A stretch of DNA of 64,000 nucleotides from Pestalotiopsis fici W106-1 (lineage: Eukaryota; Ascomycota; Sordariomycetes; Amphisphaeriales; Sporocadaceae), in contig NW_006917092.1 of the NCBI RefSeq assembly GCF_000516985.1, positions 1,628,619-1,692,618 of the forward strand, given 5' to 3'. The translations under genes were made by a program, and so were the position numbers. Below are positions 10,196-22,816 of the stretch, one piece after another; the first letter of the stretch is position 1; every line of letters starts with the position of its first letter. The notes below the pieces were generated by a model that ran no database searches, was not told where the DNA came from, and worked only from the letters and a program-made list of their open reading frames with translations.

Positions 10196-12420
10196 ATGTC
10201 TGATAAGCACTTTTTTCCAGAGACTGCTGTAAGTCGTGGGATATTTCTCCATTTCCTTTCATCACGTTTAAGTTGTCCCTCTTGAGATTCTACACTCAAA
10301 TAGTCATTGCACTGCATCCACACTAGCATGGCCATGTACTTGAACGGCATTACGAGATAACCCCCCAGTCTCTTATTACATCATGCACAAAGCGACATCA
10401 CCCTTTGCTAACTCCTGCCTTGTTCTTCTCAGGCCAACACCTTGGTCCCGCGATACCTGAGGGCCTTGACTGCAGCCAACCCCCATCTCGGTCTCATTGA
10501 CTCGGAACGAGTTGTCTATTCGAAAGAAAACGACCCCAGCACAGTATCCGTGATCAGCGGAGGTGGCTCAGGCCATGAGCCCGGCTGGTCGGGGTTCGTC
10601 GGCGACGGCGCATTGTCGGCAGTAGCTTGCGGTGACATCTTTGCATCGCCCAGCACAAAACAAGTCTTGGCCGCGACAAGAGCCGTGCCCTCCAACGAAG
10701 GAACCATTTTCATGATCACAAATTACACTGGCGACAAGCTACACTTTGGATTGGCTGCTGAGCGAGCCAAGGCAGAGGGCCTCTGCAAGAATGTCGCCGT
10801 GATCCCCCTGACAGACGATGTATCCCTAGGAAGGACCAAGTCGGCCGTCGTTGGAAGACGAGGAATGCCTGGTCATGTTGTTCGTAAGTTGCACCCAGTT
10901 TGAGACGAAGCTCGAACGAAACATTTTAACAAGGCATCATGCAGCCATGAAAATAGTCGGAGCTGCCGCCAAGCGACATGGCTTCCAAAAGTGCGTCGAC
11001 ATTGCCAAGGCCGTCAACGCCGAGGTTGTCTCGATTGGTTCTGCCCTCGACCACTGTCATGTTCCTGGTCGGGCCAAGCACGAGACCCTCCCCGCAGACG
11101 TGGTTGTGGTGGGTGCCGGCATTCACAACGAGCCCGGCGCCCAGAGACTCAGCCCTTTCCCTCCCGTCGAGGACCTCATTGCGTACTGCCTGAAGCTCCT
11201 CTGCGATCCCAATGATCCCGAAAGGGCATTTGTGAAATTCAACAAGGACGATGAGGTCGTCCTGGTGCTCAACAACTACGGTGGTCTGTCCAACTTGGAG
11301 CTTGGTGCTCTCACGGATGAAACCATTATTCAGCTAGGTAGGCGTAGCACACTGTCATGGGATAGGATCGTGTCTAATATTTATTGATATAGGCCGCACA
11401 TGGAACATCAAGCCCGTCAGGATATTGTCCGACGCATTCGAGACGTCGCTTAACGGTCCTGGTTTCTCCATTTCTCTATGCAATTTATCCAACGCCGCCA
11501 AGGAGTGCTCGACAAGTGTTAGCGAGCTTCTCGAATTCCTCGACCAAAAGACGAGCTGTGTAGCCTGGCCCAACGTCGCCATTCCGTTCAAGGAGACTAC
11601 CGCTTCGGCAACAGAGAGTGCCGCTTCCGCTGCAGAGCAGAAGCCGAAATTTTCGGCTGATACCGACATCAAGAGTGAGTTACTGCACATGACCTGCCAA
11701 TTCTCCGTGTAGTCTCTAACTGGTAAACAGTTGACCCAAGTCTACTTGACTCGATCATTCGGACAGCATGCAAAGCAGCCATTGCTGCGGAACCCAAACT
11801 CACCCAATGGGACATGATCATGGGTGATGGCGACTGTGGAGAAGCAGTCCAGGGTGTGTCAGAGAGTAAGTTTGCATGAAAGAACGTGATTCCAAGATCT
11901 TTTTCATGTACTGATTCGAGGCAACACAGGTATCATCAAGACCTTGGACAACGGCATCGCCAAGGAAGGTTCAATTCTATCCTTTCTCTTCTCGACAACA
12001 GAGGCCGTCGACGACATGGGCGGAAGTCTAGGCGCGATCCTGGGCATCTTGCTCTCGGCTTTCACTTCGGCACTCCAGGACAATGTCAAGAGCAAGGGCG
12101 GCCCCGCCGATGCGTCCACGTACGCCCAGTCGCTGGCACAGGCCGTGACGACGCTCAAAAAATACACGGGTGCCCGCGAGGGCGACCGGACCGTCATGGA
12201 TGTCCTGATCCCGTTTGCCGACGCCTTTGCGCAGAGCAGCGACTTTCATGCAGCCGTGCAGGTGGCGCACGACAAGGCCGAGGGGACCAAGTCCCTCAAG
12301 GCCAAGTTTGGCCGCGCGAGTTACGTGTCCGAGGCCGAAGGCCAGGATATTCCAGATCCTGGCGCCTGGGCGTTTTACGAGTGGGTGGCTGGCATGTCGA
12401 AAGCCATCAAGCAGCAATAG
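10196..12420 (+). CDS. Dihydroxyacetone-kinase-family ketose kinase (candidate erythrulose kinase)
   Basis: Six exons (10196-10228, 10433-10883, 10945-11337, 11393-11674, 11731-11865, 11930-12420) give 594 residues, matching single-chain DAKs. The DhaK part has SGGGSGHEPGW, NYTGDKLHFGLA, LDHCHVPGR and GAGIHNEPG, the last with the His that binds the ketone substrate covalently in this family. The DhaL nucleotide-binding part has MGDGDCGE with Mg-binding Asp residues, a DDMGGSLGAI helix and GRASYV near the end. The enzyme phosphorylates dihydroxyacetone or a related short ketose with ATP in the cytosol. Replacement of the usual HEPAHAGYVG stretch by HEPGWSGFVG, and the long C-terminal EGQDIPDPGAWAFYEW tail, suggest a divergent branch. 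I infer an erythrulose kinase by context; ordinary DHA kinase is the alternative. Confidence 0.92.
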
Positions 12421-12726
12421 GTTTAAGACATTGAGAAATAATATAAGATAATAATTGTCAAAACGTCAATCAATCGGTCTTGGTATTTTGTCCACCCCGC
12501 TAAAAGGGTGGCTTCAACGTCTCTATCCTCTGCATATGCTAATCCGATGCGCAGTGCCGCCCTCCCAAGGCCTTTGACACTGATATCACAAGCGTCTTCG
12601 CTCTATACCATGCCCATGGATTCTTCCTCGAAAGTGAAAGTCATCGATTCGCTTCAAAAGCCCACTGATCCACAAGAGTGGCAACTTGCATCGCATCAGC
12701 ATCCAAGCTGCGCCGAGACTTTAAAC
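12421..12726. other. Intergenic, convergent 3' ends
   Basis: About 300 bp between the kinase stop and the AA8 protein stop. Nothing recognisable beyond 3' untranslated sequence. Confidence 0.6.
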
Positions 12727-13524
12727 TCAAGACGCCTGCGCGGCCCACGCGTCAAAGTTGGCCGACTTGGCATCCTCCATGTTGAAATACCAGTTGCCGT
12801 AATTATCATGAAAGTTGAGGGTCGAGTTATCACTGGACGGGTCGGCAATGGCATTCACGCTCTGGGTCCAGCCGAGGATGGGCTGCGTGGCGTTGGAGTA
12901 AAAGGTGCGGCCGTCGGTCAGGATGCAGTCCTTGCACAAAAAGGTTATGGTAAAGGCCGTCTCGTTGACGTAGGTGCCGGAGGCTATGGGGTGCACGGCG
13001 GCGTCGGTCCCGTTCACCAGGTGCGGGTTGGCGTAGGCGTCGGCCTGCCGCAGCGACGTTGTGATGCTGTCGCCATTGGGGTACGCGACTACTAGGAGGC
13101 TGCCTTGCACTTTTGATAGAAAAGGGGTTTCCCGTCAGTTCCACGGACCCAGATACTGGAAAGGATCAAGGGTATATGGGCGAAAGAGAGCACTTACTTG
13201 TGCCGCCCAAGGAACAGCCGGCCCATCCTTGAGTGGCCGAGACGGAAAATTGGCCGATAAAGTCAGTGGTGACATCCTCGGGGAACACCAGGCCAAAAGT
13301 GTAGTTGCCGTTTACCTAAGTTGTAAGTTTATGTTAGCTCCTTTATAGTGATACTGGGTATCTTTTCTGGCACTTCATCAGTGATCATCGGCTGGGCAAC
13401 GTACATAGCGCCAAAAAGTAAACCCCGTGATGGGATCGACATAGCTAGCACCCGTCTGCTGACTCCTCGCAATGCCAGCCAAGGCCAGGAAAGCAGAAGC
13501 GGACAAGAGCTTCGAGAAGAACAT
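12727..13524 (-). CDS. Secreted AA8-type haem cytochrome domain protein (cellobiose-dehydrogenase cytochrome-like)
   Basis: Exons 13524-13405, 13315-13198 and 13109-12727 give 206 residues. A signal peptide (MFFSKLLSASAFLALAGIARS) should be cleaved near residue 21. The rest matches the iron-reductase/cytochrome b domain found at the N-terminus of cellobiose dehydrogenase: DPITGFTFWRY, YTFGLVFPE, GWAGCSLGGTM with Met80 as a candidate haem ligand, paired Cys at about 138/141, and His180 in NFHDNYG as the second ligand. There is no flavin domain, transmembrane helix or cellulose-binding module, so it is a stand-alone extracellular electron-transfer protein, possibly partnering a lytic polysaccharide monooxygenase or an iron-reduction system. 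Substrate and partner are unknown. Confidence 0.85.
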
Positions 13525-14468
13525 ATTCAATGACTTGGCTGATAAGAATGCGCAGAGATTCGAGACCTGTTGGTAGACTTGTTTGCCGAGCGGATTCAAT
13601 CTCAGCAATATAGTCTGTGTTCTTCAAACCCAACCAGAATCAGTCCGCACCATGCGGACTGACGTCTACACGGAGACCCGAAAACGGCATATGGCAAATC
13701 ACGAATGACGGCACGTTCATTAGCAAGAAACATAGTCTACCGTTGCAACCCCGGATATTCATGCCAGGTTCTTTCGTTTGGCGCGCAAATCTGTATAGAA
13801 GACTGCTTTGCACGCGGTGTACCTTGCATGGGTGCTAGCACCGAAATAAGCAGTTGGAGACCGTGTTCCCGCGACCCCCAGCCCCGTTTCGGCATGTGCA
13901 TCGTGAGGAGCTCCGATCGAGAACTCCGCCTCATGAACCGGGCCGATACCTATGCCTTCACCCCACTCACACTTCCCCGGACTCTTGCCGGTGGAATTGC
14001 CAAGAGATCGCTCACGCGCGCGGAAAGAAAACATGGGGAAACGTGAGGGATGACGACGGTTGGCGCCGACAAATGTGCCGAGTACTACGCTGCTTGGAGG
14101 TTATGACAGGTCGTTTGATGTCCAGTTGGCATAACATGAGGTGTAGCAACGCGAAATAACAGTGATCGGAGGAGTATCAATTCGGAGTGCCATATCATCG
14201 CTTACCTTGGTTGATATTTATCCATGATGCGGAACGATCTCGATCGTTTAATTAATCCAAGTATAGCAAGAATTTCCAAGACAAAGAGGAAATACGAAGT
14301 AAACAACTCAAACCTTTGATACTGGATTATAAAGGCCGGGATTCCGCTAAGCCTTTTCAATCATGAGGAAATTCAAATCCATTCAAGATCAAGACAAACT
14401 TCGTGTTCCAATCTTTTGCTATTTTACAATAATTCCATGTGCCACCAAAATCAAAGCAGAAAAACTGA
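13525..14468. other. Intergenic
   Basis: About 0.9 kb between the start of the AA8 gene and the end of the M13 peptidase gene. Short open frames on both strands lack family features. No gene supported. Confidence 0.55.
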
Positions 14469-17348
14469 TTACCACAACTCACACGTTGGTTCCTTGACTG
14501 GGCAGGAAAAGGCTTCACGGAACTCCCTCGAGTTTGCAGTGGTGCCCAGAATCCGAGCAAATGTGGGCGAGTGAGGGTCCGTGTAGATATACTGAACTGC
14601 CTGCTGCGCCCGGATCTTTCCACACCAGACTGGAAAACATTTAGTCAGCACCCACAAAAAATGCAAAAAGAAACGAGAATCAAGATGCAGGTAGAATCGA
14701 TAGTGAACTTACAATTTGCGTAGAAGACGAAGAAGAGCTGTTCATGGCTGAAGTGTTCAAGGCCAGGAAGACTCTGATCAGCGGGATTCGATTGCTGCTG
14801 GTTCTTCCAGGCCTGGAACGCGGCAGAGAGACCGCCAGCGTCGGCAATATTCTCACCCAACGTGAGGCGACCATTCACGTGCAATTGCTTGCCCTGGGGG
14901 TCTTGGATGGTAAAATTCGAGTACTGATTGACGAAGCAATCGGCACGCTTCTCAAACTCTTCGACTGTGTGGTTGGTCCACCAATCTGTATATCTACCAG
15001 TCTCATCGTAGTGGCGCCCAGAGTTATCGAATGCGTGAGAAAGTTCGTGACCTGCGACGGCAGCAAAAGCGCCATAGCTAACATACGAAGGTAATTTTTC
15101 GTCGAACACGGGGAACTGCATAATCGCGGCAGGGAAGACAATCTCTGCGCCGACTGGATTATAGTATGCATTGACAGTGTCTGCCAACATATCCCATTCT
15201 CCATGGTCGACGGGCTTCCCCAGCTTTGACCATTCCCTGTTCACCTCAACGGCAGTGCTGGAAATAGAATTGTTAAAGAACGACTTGGTGATCTTGAGGC
15301 CATGGTAGTAGTTTTGGAGAGCCTCCGGGTCGATGATGTTCGGGGACTCTGTAGGATAGCCAATCTTTTGGTTGATTAGGTTAACTTTGTTCACTGCAAG
15401 CTCCTTGACACTGTCGTCCATCCAACTGAGGCCATGGAGTTTCGAAATGAACTGGTGCTTGATGTCCATGATGATCTGATCTCCAAATTGCTTGGCCTCT
15501 TCCGAGAAGGCAGCTTCGATAAAGAAACGGCTAAGGATCCATCCGACTTGGCTGTCAGCGACGCGGACGCAAGTCTTCCAGCGCTCAGATTTTGTGTCCG
15601 CGTCTTTTCCTTGAAGCACATTGAAAAAGCGAGTAATCGGCTCCACCTCGGGACCTTGGACGTAAGAAGACTTGGCCGTGATCACATTCCAGATCAGGTA
15701 TGATTGCACTGTGGCCTTGCTAGTCTCTGATAGAATGTGGGAAACATTGGCCAGGAAGTCAGGAAATGCAAGGAGCATGGTATCGACTGTGTAGTTGGCA
15801 GGTACTGTGATTCAAAATCAGTGATCCTTCTTTGAAAACCGAATATTGGTCATACCAAGTTTCTCCACGACCTTGTCATAGCCCAAAGCTGGCGCAAGCT
15901 TGCCTGCGGTGCCGACCTTTTCAATATTGTAGTATTTCTTTACATCAGATCAATAAGCTTATATCACTATAAATAAGGAGAACAATCCTGAAGCGTGTAC
16001 TTACGGTTACATCCTGTTGATCCTCTGGTGGGGGAGTGATGGCTGCAATTTTCTTCTCAAGATCAACAACAGACTTGGCCAGCTTACTGGAATGCTTTCT
16101 AGTAGCATTACTAGGAAGCAGGCCAACAAACACCTCTTCGAGCATAGCCTGGTACTTTTCCAAAGTATCTTTGTCTTCATAGTACTCGGGAGAAGGCAGA
16201 GTCAGACCGGCTGGGGAGGCCTGGATGATGACGACCTCCTATCTTGATGGTTAGACCTTTTTCCGCCATGACATGCCGCAAAGAAACTCACCGGGTTCTT
16301 ATCATCAGCGCCAACACCTAGCCCCTCAAAGGTGCTGATGCCCCATTCCTCAAGCAGGAGAATCGTTTCCGATAGGCTTGCATGATCGCTCTCTGCAAGA
16401 ATTTCATCTTCTCCAAAGCTTTTCTCAGTGACTGGGAAAGAGTGCGCAACTTCTCCAATCAAGTCAACCAGTGGCTTAACTCCAATCTCCTTGATTACAG
16501 TCTCGTTCATGCAAGCGCCGTAAGCGTCCTTCATGACATTGAAGTTTTCCTCATCTTTGGATGATACCTGGACAACAAGGTTTCGTGGCGAGAACGAGGA
16601 GTGCTTTGCATTGTTAGTCCTGCCCGTAGAAATTATGTCGCATCACGCGCTAAGTAGACTTGTTATGAATGAAATTGGCTAAACAAACCTTGGATTCGCC
16701 AGGGTATGCACCTTGCAGGATGCGCTTGATGATGGCCTGGCCATTGTCGGACATTACACTGAGGGTGGAATAGGAGGTACGATCTTCTGGAATATCATGA
16801 GTGGAAGTGAAGCCATCGCAAACCAAGTGGTCGAAGCTGGTACAGGCATCGAGTTCCTTGTATTCCGGTGATAGTGTGTCTATGCCAAGTAAGTCACTAA
16901 GACATGATGTATATATATGGGCGCAGACCTACACAAGATCTCGGACGCAGCGTGAATGCAGGCTGGCGTGAGGCAGAGCGCGGAAGCCATGCCTGGTTTT
17001 CCTCTGGATCGAGCTAGAACTGCGATGAGTTAGGAGATACGGTCAAGCAAAGATGATGATGGTTATATATGATGATAGCCAAATATACGACTCGATCGTG
17101 CTGTTTTGTAGGCTGCATGCCACTGCAGCAGGGACGTTAGAAGTTTACTCACCTCCAGACAAGATCAAGATGACAACAAAACCAATAACCAAGAAAATGC
17201 TGGCAATGAGAGAGATCCAACGGCGTCGGCGTCGGCTTTTGATCTGTTGGTTAAGGTGTGCGAAATCATCTTCCTCGCGTCCATTGGCACCGTCGGCGCC
17301 AGAAGCACCTAGCAAAGGCGTCCGCTCGGTGTTGCTGCGGTCGGCCAT
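14469..17348 (-). CDS. M13-family zinc metallopeptidase (neprilysin/endothelin-converting-enzyme-like), type II membrane protein
   Basis: Eight exons (17348-17153, 16992-16933, 16879-16689, 16603-16292, 16238-16005, 15937-15856, 15804-14713, 14629-14469) give 775 residues, normal for M13. The N-terminus is cytosolic and basic (SRRRRRW), followed by one membrane anchor (SLIASIFLVIGFVVILIL), so the catalytic domain is lumenal or extracellular. Conserved Cys pairs appear early (CLTPAC, LDACTSFDHLVCDGF). The active site is HELSH at about 611-615, and GENIADAGG supplies the third zinc ligand Glu at about 676. WCGKIR near the end and a C-terminal CxxW-like tail (CELW) are typical of the family. It should cleave small peptides. 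It has no obvious link to its neighbours, and every splice joint keeps frame. Confidence 0.94.
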
Positions 17349-18244
17349 GCTCTCGGTGAGATGCTCTTGTTGGAGCACAAAGTCTTGTGTAAAGGTGCAA
17401 AAGGTTGGACAGCAGTAGTCGTGTAAGATGCAATTGACCAACCAACAGCTAAATGAGAAGCTATCCGCCTCGTCATCCAAAGGCGTGGTCGTTGTTGATG
17501 TGGTGATGATGATGAGTAGAAGCACCAGCTGCTGCAAGTCAAGTAAGGTAGAAGAGAGCTTGAGAGCTACCTACCGAGGTAGGTTAAGCCAAAAAGGTGC
17601 CAAGACAGGTAGCTAAAGTGTGACGAAGGGGGTGGTCCGACCAGCTCAGCACAGGGGCTAATTTAGGTGAGGAGCTGCTGGCAGGGGCAAAATGGGGAAC
17701 AGCTGCAGCCTAGAAGTCGTGGCAAGCCCCCGGGCACTGAAAAGTACGGGGAAATCGCCTTAGCCCCAAAGGATCAGCATGCAAGTCTGAGGATCTGATC
17801 TCCAATTGTCTCAGATGGGCGTCTGTTTTCGTGGTTCATGTGGTCCAGAGCTTCTCTCGTGAAATGCACGTCTTGAACATTTCAACCGTCTGGTCTTTTA
17901 ATTTAACAATAAATTATCTGGAAACACGAGACAAGGCCAGATATCTACTTGCTCGGCCGTGAGGAGGACGTCGTAGAACGTGTTGCGGCAAAGAATTAGG
18001 CGCGAAGGAAAATGAGGCGATCGATATTACACCAATTCCTACTCCCAGGTGCCGTTTCATGTATTCAATGCAAAATGACCAGAGCACAGGTAGGTCGTAT
18101 CCAATCAAGATCAACTTCTACTCAACTCCGTAGAATATTGCCGAAAAATTATATAGGAAATCTTTATGGGAAAAAAAGTCTATTCGCTAATATCCTTTGG
18201 TTTATGTACAATTCTAAACTTCATATGCCTGTGCTGGGTAGCGG
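17349..18244. other. Intergenic
   Basis: Promoter of the M13 gene on the left and the 3' region of the Hrd3-like gene on the right. No gene seen. Confidence 0.6.
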
Positions 18245-20923
18245 CTAGTGCCCTATACCTCCAGCTCCGAGCGGCATGAATGGATCCAGTCCCGGGTTAT
18301 TCGGTTGGGGTGCTGCTCCCGGTTGCGGCGCCGGCGGCCTTCCGGCAGCCCTTCCTCTTGCTGCGTTGTCTTCCGCCTGTCGGTGTGCTTGCTGTCTCGC
18401 GTTACGATACCAGACCAGCGCAACAATAGCGGCAGCCACGAAAAGGATGACCAAGCTGTCAATGACGCCTTCGAGGTCCTCCTCGTCAAAGCCCTGGCCG
18501 TCTGAACCAACGATACCTTCATCATACAGGTCGTCATATGCATCGTCATATTGCATAAAGCGCTCGTCGGATAGAAAGTTGGCAACCCATTCACTCAGCG
18601 ACCAGTCCTTCTTGTTGGCTGTCTCCAAGTTAGCAACAATTCATCAAGGTCCCATTTCATTAGACTTACATGGCTCATCACGAATAGAATTGATGTCTCC
18701 ATTCGTGAATGTGTTCCAAGCACTGCGTATTCGTAATCTCAATAGACTGATCGAGACTGGAAGATATGCCTCGTCATTGGTCTCCAGAGCATGGTCATAG
18801 TACCGCTTCGCAAGGTGAAAATCTTGCTTCAGCCCTACACCATGCTCATGCATCCACCCGAGGTTATACAAGGCTTGCCCGCTCTGGAAATGTTCCGATG
18901 CTCCAGTATAGCATTGCGCTGCCTTGTCGATTGCGATATCAGTCCCGATACCGCTGAGATAGTAGTCACCCATCTTGACCAGGGAGTCAATGTTGGACTG
19001 GACGGCAGATCGCGTCCAATAGATGAGGGCGAGCGCCGAGTCCTGCAATAGCTTTGACTTTGGAGCCTGGGTCTTGAGCCACGATGGTAGTGGTAGTCGT
19101 GACTGGGCAGAATCCAGGATGTAAGCTACATTGTTCTGGGCCTTTTCGTAGCCCTGCTCGGCAGCAAGGACATAGTCGAGAATAGCGAGCTCGATATCTC
19201 CGTCGTCATAAGCATGGTTGGCTTCGGCCCAAGATGAGACAAAAGGCTCGGCTTTTTCGGATACAAGCTTGTAGTAGCTCAGCGCGCTGGTACAGGTCTT
19301 GTCCCTGCCCACGCCGTGGTGCATCATTTCTGCCAAGTAGTACATTGCCTCGACATTGCCATAACGAGCGGCGCTCTCAAAATAGTGACTGGCAATCCTG
19401 AGATCATCGTTATTTCCCTGATCCAGGTGCAGGGCGCCTAGGGCAACTTGCGCAGGGCCAAAGTCTTGGTCGGCGGCAGCCTTAAAGAGCTCTGTGGCCC
19501 TCGCGACGTTCTTGGTCATTCCGTAGCCTTTGAGAGCCATGACAGCCAGGCCCCAGTGCGACTGAGCATCACCATGCTCAATGCCACGCTCGAACCACTT
19601 TTTGGCATTACCGTAACTTTGCTTCATGCCCTCGCCTCTGAGCCACATTCTGCCAATATAACCAGCAGCTTTCGAAGCATACTTTTCTAGTCCAGGCTTT
19701 GAGCTGTCGGAAACACGCCCATCCTTAACACGCCAGTGCTTCGTGGCGACACTCAAAAAATAGTGTCTAGCAAGCTCGACATCGCGTTCCAACTCTCGCT
19801 GGCCCTCATAGTATAGTCTGCCTAGATTGAAGGCAGCTTTGAAATCGCCCTTGTTTGCCATGAGGTCGAGATATTCGATCACGTCGTCGATGGCGGCGTA
19901 GGCGTCCGAGTTCGGGCTGTGGCGGAAGGCATGAATTCCGGAACTGACCACACTGGCACCCTCGCCGTAGACGCCACCAACTTCATCGGCAAGTCGATAT
20001 GATTCTTGCATAATGTGCATGCCGCCGGGTGGGCCAGAGCGAATCCATGCTATGGCCTTGTCCGCAACTCTCTTGTAGTATTTGCAGGCCATGTCGCAGC
20101 TCTTTGGCACACCGATTCCGCTGGTGTATCGTGCAGCAACAGTCATCTCTGACCGCGTGTAACCCTGGTCTGCGGCAAAAGTATGGTATAGCAATGCTTT
20201 CGCCTGATCTTTTTCCACAGCCTCGCCGATTCCCGTCGAGTACATGAGTCCCACCATGAACTGGGCGGAACTGTTTCCTGTCACCGAAGCCAGTCTATAG
20301 TAATGATCGAAGGCGGCCTTGAAGTTTCGCGGGTGGCTGTAGTTTCCAAAGAAGTTGAGTTCGCCCAGGAGGAATATGGCGTCGGTGTTATTCAAATCGG
20401 CGGATTGCTGTAGGAGACGCACGCCTTCCAGAAGAGGCCCGGTGATGACAGGTCCCGCGTGCTCTTCCGGAGCCGGAGGTGCGCTGGCGCGTAAGCTGGG
20501 GAGCGCCTTGAGAGCATAACGGAATACTGTGCCAAATAAGCCGGCGGGCTTCTTGTTCTTTCGATGCGAATGTGTCTTAATCTTTCGGAATTCGGCCAAG
20601 GCGGCATCGACGAGTTCCCAGCCTGACAAGCATTGTTAGTTGCGCTCCGCCAGCATGGCGGTCGATATAAAATCCTTACCATTTTGGTATGGAGTCCATC
20701 CTCCCTGAAAGGCGACGGGTTCGGCGGCTGCGTTGTCGGGTGTCGCGAGAGCTTCGCTGGGTTCCTCGTTGCCTAGTACTTTCTGTTCGTTGCCAAATGC
20801 AACTGCAATCGCCTGCAGAAGCACTGTTTTTAACAAATATTAGCAAATGCTGGTGGATCTAAACTTTACAATAAATTGGTACAGTTTGAACTTACAGAGC
20901 GTAGAAACGATCCAATGCCTCAT
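18245..20923 (-). CDS. hrd3: Hrd3/SEL1L-like ER-associated degradation protein with Sel1 repeats
   Basis: Exons 20923-20896, 20823-20680, 20622-18670 and 18618-18245 encode 832 residues. The chain has a signal peptide (MRHWIVSTLLLLQAIAVAFG), a short acidic region, about a dozen Sel1-like repeats (for example AQFMVGLMYSTGIG, AAFNLGRLYYEGQ, ALYNLGWMHEHGVG), a C-terminal transmembrane segment (SLVILFVAAAIVALVWYRN) and a proline-rich cytosolic tail. This is the architecture of Hrd3/SEL1L, the lumenal partner of the Hrd1 ubiquitin ligase that recruits misfolded glycoproteins for ER-associated degradation. Length agrees with fungal Hrd3. Other secreted Sel1-repeat proteins lack the C-terminal anchor, so confidence is good. 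Confidence 0.9.
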
Positions 20924-21623
20924 TGTGGCAGCAGTGCTATGAGCGAGATACCATAAATGGCACGCTACTCATATTAACGTGCGCGGAAATTGATGGTTTC
21001 GTGATCGGGCGACTGACAAGTCCTCAATAACAGCGTTGAATTGAGAAGCAAAAGTGGTCGACGCTGTCCACTTGGCGACAAACAAAGACATGCAATAATT
21101 TGGTTGGTGTACACAAACAGCTCCAGCGCTCTGCTACCTAGCAAGCTGTCCTCATTGCAAAGGCCAGTCGAGCTGCTACTACCTTGTTAGGTCAGCACAG
21201 CACAGCTCAGGATGACGGAGCACACGCAAGGGGCGAGCACGCACAGGGACAACGTTGATTGGCTGGTATTTTCGGCGGGCTCTGATCTCAAAGCGGGCTT
21301 AGCCTGTAGGTGGGGCTTTCATTGGTGGGGTCTTGGCATTGAAACTCTGACTTTGAATTTGCAGATTGGCATCCGATACAGTAGCCAGGCATAGCAAGAA
21401 CCAAACCGACGGCATTTTTATTTTGTTTGATTTAATTCTTGAAGCCACAGTACTTCTGCATTGGAAATCGCAGTCCCAAGATTCTTTGGATCACTATCCC
21501 CATTACTGGCGAGACCAAAAGAGCAACTTGCCCTATAAAAGGCATTGATCCCGAAGACAGATTGATTTCCAGTGTAAATACTGCACAGCAATATCGAGAC
21601 CTAGTGCCAGGTGCTCAGTCATC
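20924..21623. other. Divergent promoter of Hrd3-like and WD40 genes
   Basis: About 0.7 kb, no gene seen. Contains a CAGCACAGCACAGCTCAG run near 21196. Confidence 0.6.
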
Positions 21624-22790
21624 ATGTTCAATCTTACCTGTGTTGATGGTTTCAGATATCCTGGCCTAGAGGAAGTCTACGTCACTGATTTGATACCACT
21701 CACCCAAGGGCCTGCTACTATTTCCTCGGACCAGAAATTATGCCTATTCAACCCTCTCAGTCTCAGACCTGGCCCGTTGAAGACGTTGCAGACGAACCAT
21801 GGTAATCTCACATGTGCAAAGGCTTTTGATATCAGCGGCTCGATTGTGGCTACAGCAGGAGAGAATGGCAGTGTCTCCATGTGGGATTTGAGACTAGATG
21901 AGAAACAAGCAGAGGTTGCCCGCATGACAGGTAAGCAGGGTGGTATAGACGTATTGAAGTTGAGTTACAGTATTTCTGATGGCTATGTCTAGACAACCAA
22001 GTGCCAGTCCTATCGCTTGCTTGTTCAAGCTCTGGCTTTAGCGTCGTGGCAGGAACTGAACTTCGGCAAAGTCAAGCCTCCATTCTGATCTGGTATGGCG
22101 GCCCATGATGACCCAAGTCAGTCCTCTTGGCTCACAAATTTAGGGATGTTCGCTCCACACCAACACCACGACAAAAGTATCAGGAAGTCCACAGCGATGA
22201 CATTTGCGAGCTGAACTTCCACCCAAGTGATCCCAATATCCTGCTGTCTGGATCTACTGATGGGCTCGTCAATGTATACGACACTCGGATAACAGATGAG
22301 GATGAGGTGGTGATTCAGACGTTCAATCACGATGCCTCAATTCATCACGCTGCCTTTTTGAATGACACAGATGTCTTCGCCGTTTCTCATGATGAAAGGT
22401 TCGCAGTATACAGCATGGCCGAGGATCAGGAGAAGGGATCTGCGCTCAACAGCTTTGGTGACATGCGGGAAGTCCTAGGTTGCCAATACATTGCCAATGT
22501 GTCTGCCAAAGCCAATGGTGCAGGAGCCGTCATCGGTGCCGGATCGCACGAGTGAGTGGAATCGATCCAACGAAGAGAGTAACTTTGCTGACTCAACTAG
22601 CCAACAAATGTTCGAGCTTGTGCATTTGACAAGGGGGGCAGAATGGACCCTCGACCGGGCGAATAGCGTAGGACTGCCTGGAGCACACTCGTCCGAGATT
22701 GTGCGCAGCTTCTGCTTCTATGACGAGGCGCAGATGGTGTTTAGTGTCGGCGAGGACGGATACATCAAGTCTTGGAAACCGAGCTCGTAG
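21624..22790 (+). CDS. WD40-repeat protein, WDR89-like
   Basis: Exons 21624-21930, 21993-22092, 22144-22551 and 22601-22790 give 334 residues. The introns are 62, 51 and 49 bp. WD-type blade ends are visible: GENGSVSMWDLR, SQASILIWDVR, STDGLVNVYDTR and GEDGYIKSWKP, with the GH-type HSDDICELNFHP and DPNILLSG before the third. Size and blade order resemble WDR89 and its fungal relatives, probably a single seven-bladed propeller acting as a scaffold. The molecular role is unknown. It converges on the FRG1-like gene; their stop codons are only 26 bp apart. Confidence 0.85.
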
Positions 22791-22816
22791 TTCATCCCAA
22801 TCAAATAAATCATAAC

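Noticed and set aside
12508..13095. 195-codon plus-strand open frame
   Set aside because: Antisense to the AA8 protein, whose signal peptide and motifs fit well.
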